DNA from: Acidimicrobiia bacterium
Lineage (GTDB): Bacteria; Actinomycetota; Acidimicrobiia; Spongiisociales; ZC4RG35
Assembly (NCBI GenBank): GCA_030623125.1
Contig: JAUXMQ010000113.1
Span: forward strand, 1 to 5,139
Direction of reading: 5' to 3'
Length of the DNA stretch: 5,139 bases
Below, piece after piece: positions 1 to 5,139 of this stretch. The number at the start of each line of letters is the position of its first letter. The first letter of the stretch is position 1. The translations under genes were made by a program, and so were the position numbers. The notes beneath the pieces were generated by a model. That model made no database searches, was not told the DNA's origin, and saw only the letters and a program-made list of their open reading frames with translations.

Positions 1-2
1 AC

Positions 3-230
3 AAGAGCGTGTGGATAGCCATCGTCGACAATGGTGGGGATCCAGACGCATTTCTGGCGTAGCTCGTCGGCTTCGAGAGTCGCTGAGGCACCATCTCCCA
101 GGAGTGCATCGATGCGTGCTGCAAGTTCGGAATCGACCCCCAGGACAGCGCCCGGATCAAATCCCTTTCCGAAGACATCGGCTGGTTGAAGCTCAGAATC
201 TCGCAGGGTGACAGCAAGTCGGCAATTCCA
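3..230 (+). pseudogene. Fragment of an unrecognised gene with two in-frame stops, cut by left window edge
   Basis: Reading codons from base 3 gives sequence that looks coding: most third positions are G or C and the residues are protein-like, with pieces such as SVWIAIVDNGGDPDAFLA and then ECIDACCKFGIDPQDSARIK followed by a helix-like SLSEDIGWLKLRIS. The frame is broken by TAG at 60-62 and TGA at 84-86, yet the codon bias continues in the same frame on both sides of each stop. That pattern fits a gene recently killed by point mutations better than two separate small genes. Beyond about 230 the frame stays open to a TAG after 428, but the bias fades, so the original end is uncertain or lost. 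No start is visible because the gene runs in from the left edge. I do not recognise the family. The alternatives are chance open sequence, or stops introduced by sequencing error. Confidence 0.4.
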
Positions 231-340
231 GTTCCGATGCGTCCTTGCCACCTTCCGTCCTCCTGCGCTCAAGAACCAACGTATCGGGAGACCCTGACAA
301 ATTCACCACGGGCCGAAAACACAACGCCAATCGCTAACGG
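231..340. other. Non-coding gap between two convergent gene remnants
   Basis: This short stretch lies between the 3' ends of a plus-strand and a minus-strand gene remnant. The plus-strand frame from the left remnant continues open through it, but with poor codon bias and low-complexity composition. I see no hairpin followed by a T run and no repeat that would mark a terminator or a mobile-element boundary. Confidence 0.3.
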
Positions 341-722
341 TCATCGGCTGTCGACCTCAGGCCAAGCAGATCCTTCCACACTGAGCCACTCTCGTATTGC
401 GGCGGTGGCCTCGACGTCTCCGCGGTTGTAGTCGAGGATCCACTCCCTAGCGGAGTCTGCGGCTGGTGAATCCACTGCGACCGCCTCGTCGTACTTGACC
501 ATGGAGAGCCCTCCTCCGGGGTCGTCGACATCCCATTCGAATCCGGCCAGTGGAGCGATGGACTTGAGGCCGACGGACCTTCCGGTGATCCAGGAGTTGT
601 CGAAGACTCGTTTCAGGTCGACCCAGAGGTCGGAGTTGATGAATTCGAATTAGTGGCGTTGTCGCGTGGAGGCCTGTCGTTGTTGGAGATCTGAGTGGTC
701 GGACGGGCGAAGTCAAACGGTG
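341..722 (-). pseudogene. C-terminal remnant of an RNase H-like (YprB/TM0106-type, RecB-family associated) nuclease
   Basis: From base 649 down to the TGA at 341-343 the minus strand encodes 102 codons resembling the C-terminal end of the predicted RNase H-like exonuclease domain found in RecB-type nucleases (COG2251/YprB group). The landmarks, counted from base 649, are DLWVDLKRVF (7-16), GLKSIAPLAGFEW (27-39), DDPGGGLSMVKY (42-53) and WILDYNRGDVEATAAIREWL. The last holds Tyr74 and Asp78 in the Y-x3-D spacing of DEDD exonuclease motif III. The family normally ends soon after this block, so the C-terminus looks natural. The rest is missing: an in-frame TAA (650-652) precedes it and no suitable start or ribosome site exists. 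Bases 653-722 are coding-like in another minus frame (FDFARPTTQISNNDRPPRDN), which a one-base indel near 650 would join to the fragment. The nuclease half and most of the RNase H-like domain are absent, so this is almost certainly non-functional. The family call comes from motif memory, not a search. Confidence 0.68.
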
Positions 723-757
723 GTCAAACAGCTGGATTAGAGGACGCGATCACGACG

Positions 758-1019
758 CTACATCGATGATCCTGTTCGCGCCGCCCATTCAGTATCGACA
801 CTCTCGACACTGACTATCACCAGCATTCGTTGATGTCGGAATTCGGTAGATGAAGCTTGATCGAGCGCTAGACGATCCGGCCAAGATGAGTTCTCACCAT
901 ACGTACGCGCGGCCACCGACGGATTGCCTATGAAGGCTCTGATCCATTCCATGGCGGCGAAAGCGGACACCTTCTGCTGGTTGCCGCCGGAGAGGAACTC
1001 CAAGTAGACGTTCCGTCCC
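758..1019 (-). pseudogene. Coding-like minus-strand stretch with an SGGNQQKV motif, probable gene remnant
   Basis: Immediately downstream of the ATPase stop, a different minus frame reads EGRNVYLEFLSGGNQQKV and then SAFAAMEWIRAFIGNPSV, ending at a TAG at 758-760. Third positions are strongly G or C from about 1018 down to about 900, then the bias collapses. SGGNQQKV is the signature motif of sugar-type ABC ATPases (RbsA, MglA, XylG), where it should be followed by a helix and then a Walker B LLDEPT block. No Walker B follows here, and upstream of 1019 the frame overlaps the 3' end of the ATPase gene with nothing ABC-like. It is therefore at most a roughly 45-codon scrap of a lost gene, and the motif could be coincidence. 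No credible start with a ribosome site was found: the TTG at 1001-1003 lies inside the motif run. I do not assign a function. Confidence 0.28.
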
Positions 1020-3545
1020 TCAGTCGTCTTCTGCTGCTTCGACCTCCGGCTTGACCACGGTCTGCAGTTCGGTGCTCGCGGGGAATGACTCCTCCCAGCC
1101 CGACCTTTCGACGACTCGGCGGGTGAAGCGTCGCCACGCCTGTGGCCGCGTCGGTGGGTACTCCTTGAGGATGGTGGGGACGATCCTGGCCCACCCGACA
1201 GCTTGGAGAGCGAAGACCATCACCGTCCCGGTGATGGCGACGATGCCCACAGCTGACAGGAACACGACGACCCGAGGGAGCTCCAATCCGAAGAAATCCC
1301 TTAGGAACGGCGTTGCCATCGTCAGAACGAGCAATCCCGCCATGGTGCCGATCAGCGCCTTCTTCCACGGGACGAGGGGGCGGCTGACGATTCCCAGGGC
1401 AATGAGCCCGATAGCGGCCAGGATCAGGGTGGCCGTAGTCCGCGATTGCTCGACGGTGGAGCCTTCCGAATCGGCCAAATAGAAGCCGGCGAAGGTAGCA
1501 ATCGTGGCGACCAGCCCAACCGGGATCGCGAACTTGAGCACGCGAGCCACGAACCCGGGCCGGGCCCGTCGACGGGATGGGGCCAGCGCCAGGAAGAACG
1601 CCGGAATGCCCACCGTCAGACTGCCCACCAAGGTGAGGTGACGGGGCAGGAAGGGGAACGGCAGGGTGGATATCACGATGGCGAGCGAAAGCCCGAGCGC
1701 ATAGACGGTGCTGGTGATGAACAGGTTGGCGACCCTCTCGATGTTCGAGAGCACTCGTCGCCCTTCGCCGACGATCCCGGGGAGCGTGTCGAATCTGCCG
1801 TCGATGAGCACGAGCTGGGCGACGGCGCGTGACGCAGGTGCTCCATCACCGATGGCCACGCCGATGTCCGAGGCCTTGAGGGCCAGCACGTCGTTGACGC
1901 CGTCGCCCGCCATCGCGACAACGTGACCCCTGGACTGAAGGGCGCGGACCATGTCGCGTTTCTGACCGGGCGCGACCCGGCCGAAGACGGTGCCCCTTTC
2001 CACGGCCGCGGCCAGCTGGCGACCATCTTTGGGTAGCTGGCGGGCGTCGACCACTTGATCCGAACCATCGATCCCCACCTGCGCGGCAACGGCGCCGACG
2101 GTCTCTGGGTGATCACCGGATATGACCTTGACCCGAACTCCTTGGTCGGCGAAGTAGCGGAGGGTTTCGGAGGCATCATCCCTGACCTGGTCGGACAGCG
2201 AGATCACAGCCACCGGGTCGAGATCGGGCGGCAGACGGCCCTCGCTCAGTGGGGTCTCGCTGTTTGCCACCAGGAGGACCCGGCTGCCTTGGGCCGATGC
2301 CCTCGTCGCCAGATCGTTGACCCGGGTGTCGTGCGGGGCGACCACGTCGGGGGCGCCGATCACCCAGGTGCCGTCATACGTGAATGTGGCGCCGCTCCAC
2401 TTCCGGGCGGACGAGAAGGGGACAGCGCGCTCGGCTCTCCAGCCCAGGTTCTCGGGGAAGGCCGCCCCAATCGCCGAGAGTGTGGCGTTGGGATGGGGCT
2501 CTGCGGCGACGAGGGCCCCCAGCGCCGGCTCGAAGTCCCGGTCCGAGAGAGGGACGACGTCTTTGACGGTCAGGCGTCCCTCGGTCAGGGTTCCGGTCTT
2601 GTCGAAACAGATCGTGTCCACGCGGGCCAGGCCCTCGATGGCAGGAAGCTCCTGCACCAGGACATTGCGTTGTCCCAGTCGAATCACACCAACGGCGAAG
2701 GCGATGGAGGCCAGCAGCACCAGCCCCTGTGGCACCATGGCCACACCAGCCGCCACTGCTCCCCTCAGACCCTCGACGAAAGTGCGACCGCCTCGTAGCG
2801 AGCTCCAGACCAGCAAGGCGCCCATGGGGACGACCACCCAGCTCACCAGGCCGAGGATCCGATCGATGCCGTCACGCAGTTCGGAGCGGACGAGCGTGAA
2901 TCTCTTGGCGGCCTGGGCCAGCTTCGCCGCATAGGAGTCGGCTCCGACTCTGGTGGCCCGGTACCGGCCCGAGCCGGCAGCCACGAAGCTCCCGGACAGG
3001 CACCCGTCATCGGGTTCTTTGGCAACCGGATCCGATTCCCCGGTGAGCAGGGATTCGTCGATCTCCAGTCCCGTCGACAACACGACCACTCCGTCGACGG
3101 CCAGCTGATCGCCTGGTCGGAGGTCGATCAGGTCATCGACCACGATCTGGTCCACAGGCAACTCTGTGACCTGTCCCAACCTGACCACGCGCACCCGGGG
3201 CGCCGCCAGCAGCTCCAATCTGTCCAATGTGCGCTTGGCTCGCAGCTCCTGGACGATGCCGATGGCCGAGTTGGTCACCAGGACGATTCCAAACAACGCG
3301 TCACGGGGCTCCTGGAGCACGATGAGCACGACGAGGAGCAGCACGCCGAGGAGAATGTTGAATCGGGTGACGACATTGGCGCGGACGATCTCCCGGGTGG
3401 TCCGGCTCGGTCGCTCCGGCACCTGATTGACCAGGCCGGCCTGAATCCGTTGCCTGACCTCGCTGGGGGTAAGACCCTCATCGGGTGTGGCCGGTTCGTC
3501 GGGTGTCGGGTCCTGCTTCGGTGTGACCAACTCGCCGTTCTCCAT
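1020..3545 (-). CDS. ctpE: CtpE-type P-type cation (probably calcium) transporting ATPase
   Basis: This is an 841-residue membrane pump that couples ATP hydrolysis, through an aspartyl-phosphate intermediate, to cation movement. Motifs in order are: actuator-domain LTGES (167-171); phosphorylation site DKTGTL (Asp315); nucleotide-domain KWSG (382-385); VKVISGD (472-478); and hinge GDGVND (547-552). Hydrophobic spans suggest ten helices, at about 57-78, 83-99, 229-248, 263-288, 604-628, 636-656, 671-690, 706-722, 729-747 and 758-783. The overall pattern (VIGAPDV, LPAIEGLARVD, IGIPAFFLALAP-like M6) matches mycobacterial CtpE, linked to Ca2+ uptake, rather than heavy-metal ATPases: there is no CPC and no metal-binding N-domain. 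Oddities are M4 reading PQGL (272-275) in place of PEGL, and a charged C-terminal tail of about 58 residues that seems longer than I recall for CtpE. The ATG at 3545 is the first possible start, with an in-frame TGA at 3552-3554, but it lacks a well-spaced ribosome site. A TTG at 3528-3530 has GGAG nine bases upstream and is an alternative. The family is certain; the substrate is inferred. Confidence 0.94.
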   Translation of the reverse strand: MENGELVTPKQDPTPDEPATPDEGLTPSEVRQRIQAGLVNQVPERPSRTTREIVRANVVTRFNILLGVLLLVVLIVLQEPRDALFGIVLVTNSAIGIVQELRAKRTLDRLELLAAPRVRVVRLGQVTELPVDQIVVDDLIDLRPGDQLAVDGVVVLSTGLEIDESLLTGESDPVAKEPDDGCLSGSFVAAGSGRYRATRVGADSYAAKLAQAAKRFTLVRSELRDGIDRILGLVSWVVVPMGALLVWSSLRGGRTFVEGLRGAVAAGVAMVPQGLVLLASIAFAVGVIRLGQRNVLVQELPAIEGLARVDTICFDKTGTLTEGRLTVKDVVPLSDRDFEPALGALVAAEPHPNATLSAIGAAFPENLGWRAERAVPFSSARKWSGATFTYDGTWVIGAPDVVAPHDTRVNDLATRASAQGSRVLLVANSETPLSEGRLPPDLDPVAVISLSDQVRDDASETLRYFADQGVRVKVISGDHPETVGAVAAQVGIDGSDQVVDARQLPKDGRQLAAAVERGTVFGRVAPGQKRDMVRALQSRGHVVAMAGDGVNDVLALKASDIGVAIGDGAPASRAVAQLVLIDGRFDTLPGIVGEGRRVLSNIERVANLFITSTVYALGLSLAIVISTLPFPFLPRHLTLVGSLTVGIPAFFLALAPSRRRARPGFVARVLKFAIPVGLVATIATFAGFYLADSEGSTVEQSRTTATLILAAIGLIALGIVSRPLVPWKKALIGTMAGLLVLTMATPFLRDFFGLELPRVVVFLSAVGIVAITGTVMVFALQAVGWARIVPTILKEYPPTRPQAWRRFTRRVVERSGWEESFPASTELQTVVKPEVEAAEDD

Positions 3546-3772
3546 TCCGATTCAGCCTACGGGACGCCGCACTGGGGGCCTGACGCGTTGCAATAGCCTT
3601 TTGAGCTGAAAGAAGAACTAGGACGCATTAGACCCTTGAGAACCCGTAGGGATTGAGGATTCCGATCAGCCAGTCGGCCGTCCGTCAAACCGACCCAAAC
3701 GGAAACGGTGAGAAGTCCAAGTCCCATGGAGGTTGGAGACGAAGAACGATTGGAACCTGAATCTGCCAGGGC
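3546..3772. other. Spacer upstream of the ATPase gene; weak promoter-like and inverted-repeat signals only
   Basis: This 227-base spacer must hold the ATPase promoter unless the pump is read from the VWA unit. On the minus strand TCTAAT (plus 3627-3632) matches the -10 consensus at five of six bases and lies about 80 bases before the ATG, but no good -35 sits 16-18 bases upstream. A TTGACG (plus 3683-3688) is too far from it to pair. An imperfect inverted repeat, GTCGG and CCGAC (3673-3677 and 3690-3694), has a 12-base loop and no T run, so it is not a convincing terminator for the VWA unit. No conserved operator, riboswitch or tRNA-like fold could be recognised. Confidence 0.3.
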
Positions 3773-4168
3773 TCACGGATCGAGAAAGATTATGCTCCAA
3801 TCAGAGAAGGCTTCTGTCGGGCACGACGCTGACGTCGTGATCAGGATGAGGTCATCGGCGTCCGCGATCTCCGTGTACGCCGCGATTTCGCCGAAGTCGC
3901 ACGGGGCGAACGGCGTGACTGCGCCTAGTCTCAACTCCTGACTCCAGGAATGCACCAGGGACTTCTCGGTGGCCAGGGCGAACTCCGAGTAGCGTTGGTC
4001 GTCAATCTCATCGAGCTCACCCGACACCCTGTCCCACACCTCGGTCATCGGAAACGAGCTATCAACCACCACCAGAACACGACTTGTCTCCCGCACGACA
4101 TTGACGACCAGGGCAAACACGCCCAGTGCGATCACCAGCCCGATCACCCAGAAAGCCAGTGGTTTCAC
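3773..4168 (-). CDS. Small membrane-anchored protein with a reduced VWA-like domain
   Basis: This is a 131-residue protein of no family I recognise by name. Residues 4-25 form one strongly hydrophobic segment, followed by Arg26 and Arg30. The segment may be an uncleaved anchor or signal, with the remaining roughly 105 residues probably outside the membrane. That domain begins with a strand, VLVVVDSS (31-38), placed like the first strand of a VWA domain. It later has DDLILITTS (105-113), placed like the strand before the VWA metal-site Asp, and ends with SIIFLDP (125-131). The metal-site pattern D-x-S-x-S is spoiled (D36-S-S38-F-P40), and Thr-Thr-Ser replaces the usual T-D-G. Cys90 and Cys116 are the only cysteines and could form a disulfide. 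The GTG start at 4166-4168 lies five bases after the upstream stop, and no other start precedes it before a stop at 4217-4219. Its ribosome site is weak (GGGA about 13 bases upstream), suggesting translational coupling. The VWA-like reading is inference. Confidence 0.75.
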   Translation of the reverse strand: MKPLAFWVIGLVIALGVFALVVNVVRETSRVLVVVDSSFPMTEVWDRVSGELDEIDDQRYSEFALATEKSLVHSWSQELRLGAVTPFAPCDFGEIAAYTEIADADDLILITTSASCPTEAFSDWSIIFLDP

Positions 4169-4173
4169 GTCGC

Positions 4174-5139
4174 CTAGGTCCCAGCGTTGAACAGTGAAGC
4201 CATCTTGAACTCGACATCATCTTCAGTGGCGTTGATGCTGGCTGCCTCCACAAGGGAAGACAGCCTTGCAAGCTCATCGAGATCGGCTTCGAATCCGACG
4301 GTATACACGGGAATCCCGAGCCCAGCGATCACTGGTGCCGCGTCATCGAAATTCAGTCCTTGTTGAGTCTCGCCGTCGGTTAGAACGAACAGCAAAGGCT
4401 TCACATTCGGATCCGCATCTCGGGCGTCGACGAGCATGGACAGCCCGACGAGGATCCCGTCGTACATGGCGGTGCCGCCATTTGCATTCATCTCCTCGAT
4501 CGCCGCCGCGAATCTGCCCTGCTGGTTGAGATCAAACAGAGCGATATCGAGTCTCTTACGTGTGACATCGCTGAATTCGACCATGCCAACAGAGCTGCTG
4601 GGACTAATAAAGCCAAGGGCGGACTCCAGCGCCGTAGAGACTGCCAGGATTCGAGTGCCGGCCATAGATCCGCTGACGTCGGTCACGAAAACCGCGTAGA
4701 CCGGCCGGCCAGCGTCTTTCTTGTCCTTCCACAACTGCTGCGCCTCGATGAGGGTCTGCCCTGACGGGATCGCAACGGTTGAGTCGTATTCGGGTGGCTC
4801 GAACCCCAAGTCGGCAGCCCGATCACGGAACTCCTTTGTTCCAGCATGGGCGGCGAACAGTTCGAGCACTTCGAGCTCCTGCGCCGAAGCACCCTCCACC
4901 GCGTAAAGAGGGTTGTCATGATTGATCCCAAAGGGAATGAATTCGAATCCCGACCTCAGTGAATCGGTGTTCACGTAGGTCTGGTACTCCATCACGAATG
5001 CATCGAGGGTGCCGCTCTCTTTTTCCACGGACTCCCTTATCTGCAGTGTCGTTAGAGCCACAAAGGGGACGTTCTCTTGGAATGTCTCGAACACGCTCGC
5101 CACGTCGGGTGCGAGCAGTCGGTCTTCGTCGCCATCGGC
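4174..5139 (-). CDS. Solute-binding-like / VWA domain protein, 5' end beyond the window
   Basis: The frame is open to the window edge, so the true N-terminus is missing. The GTG at 5101-5103 is internal to a continuing reading frame and is not preferred as the start. Of the 321 visible residues, about 1-135 resemble the C-terminal lobe of a type-2 periplasmic binding fold (DAFVMEYQTYVN, FGINHDNPLYAV, then ELFAAHA). A linker, AQQLWKDKKDAGRP, leads into a VWA domain from about 147 to 310. Its MIDAS metal site is complete: DVSGS (Asp154, Ser156, Ser158; bases 4666-4680), Thr223 in GGTAMYD and Asp255 in LTDGE. GIPVYTVGF and a terminal SLFNAG complete the fold, so the C-terminus looks natural. This domain order is known in bacterial surface or lipid-anchored proteins, often near tellurite/toxic-anion resistance genes in Firmicutes, but no such neighbour is visible here. 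VWA-MIDAS domains bind protein partners through a divalent metal, so a role in extracytoplasmic assembly or sensing is plausible, with ligand unknown. It is probably co-transcribed with the small downstream gene. Confidence 0.9.
   Translation of the reverse strand, partial: ADGDEDRLLAPDVASVFETFQENVPFVALTTLQIRESVEKESGTLDAFVMEYQTYVNTDSLRSGFEFIPFGINHDNPLYAVEGASAQELEVLELFAAHAGTKEFRDRAADLGFEPPEYDSTVAIPSGQTLIEAQQLWKDKKDAGRPVYAVFVTDVSGSMAGTRILAVSTALESALGFISPSSSVGMVEFSDVTRKRLDIALFDLNQQGRFAAAIEEMNANGGTAMYDGILVGLSMLVDARDADPNVKPLLFVLTDGETQQGLNFDDAAPVIAGLGIPVYTVGFEADLDELARLSSLVEAASINATEDDVEFKMASLFNAGT

Noticed and set aside
447..716. Minus-strand 89-residue open frame across the nuclease remnant
   Set aside because: It is Arg/Pro/Thr-rich and shadow-like, whereas another minus frame over the same bases carries the conserved nuclease motifs.
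795..811. Two copies of TCGACACT separated by one base
   Set aside because: Only two eight-base copies in a degraded stretch, with no further units or flanking structure. Too short to call a repeat or binding site.
758..1003. A working ABC transporter ATPase, suggested by SGGNQQKV
   Set aside because: There is no Walker A before it and no Walker B or D-loop after it, and only about 80 codons are open. It can be a remnant or coincidence but not a functional ATPase.
1007..1017. GACG-TTC-CGTC hairpin just after the ATPase stop as a terminator
   Set aside because: The stem is only four pairs with a three-base loop and no T run follows on the minus strand.
1673..2179. Minus-strand 168-residue frame overlapping the ATPase
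   Set aside because: It is a +1/-1 shadow in the same strand as the ATPase hinge region, rich in Ser, Pro and Arg, with no independent motif.
2055..2798. Long plus-strand open frame (247 residues) opposite the ATPase, with further plus-strand frames at 1051-1482, 1446-1832 and 2317-2934
   Set aside because: They lie antisense to a complete P-type ATPase with every catalytic motif, have low-complexity shadow-like composition, and show no recognisable domain or ribosome site. They are expected by-products of GC-rich coding on the other strand.
3713..3724. Tandem AAGTCC-AAGTCC in the ATPase upstream spacer
   Set aside because: A two-unit six-base repeat is expected by chance, and it has no placement relative to a convincing promoter.
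3546..3772. Possible tRNA or att site in the spacer, prompted by GGTTCCAATC-like sequence on the minus strand
   Set aside because: No acceptor, D-arm or anticodon stems can be paired around it, so neither a tRNA nor a tRNA 3'-end attachment site is supported.

Overview
The window most likely comes from a high-GC bacterium, probably an actinobacterium. The basis is the GC-rich third codon positions, frequent GTG starts, and a P-type ATPase closest to the actinobacterial CtpE type. This is inferred from family resemblance only, and I cannot place the organism below phylum level. All three intact or edge-cut genes lie on the minus strand, so in transcription order the window reads from its right end to its left.

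Right end (3773-5139, minus): a two-gene unit. The first gene is cut by the window edge. It encodes the C-terminal part of a solute-binding-like domain fused to a von Willebrand factor A (VWA) domain with a complete MIDAS metal site. Five bases after its stop comes a 131-residue protein with one N-terminal membrane segment and a small extracytoplasmic domain. That small domain looks like a shortened VWA fold with a spoiled metal site. The two are probably co-transcribed and may work together at the cell surface.

Middle (1020-3545, minus): a full-length 841-residue P-type cation ATPase of the CtpE type, associated in mycobacteria with calcium transport. All catalytic motifs are present. In membrane helix M4, however, the usual PEGL motif reads PQGL, replacing the one acidic residue expected there. 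A 227-base spacer separates this gene from the VWA unit, and I see no functional link between them.

Left end (1-1019): no intact gene. The kilobase holds three pieces of what look like broken genes: an unknown fragment on the plus strand interrupted by TAG and TGA (about 3-230); the C-terminal end of an RNase H-like/RecB-family nuclease on the minus strand, with its 5' part lost or frameshifted (341-722); and a short minus-strand coding-like stretch carrying SGGNQQKV just after the ATPase stop (758-1019). No insertion sequence, integrase, tRNA, rRNA or CRISPR array is visible anywhere.
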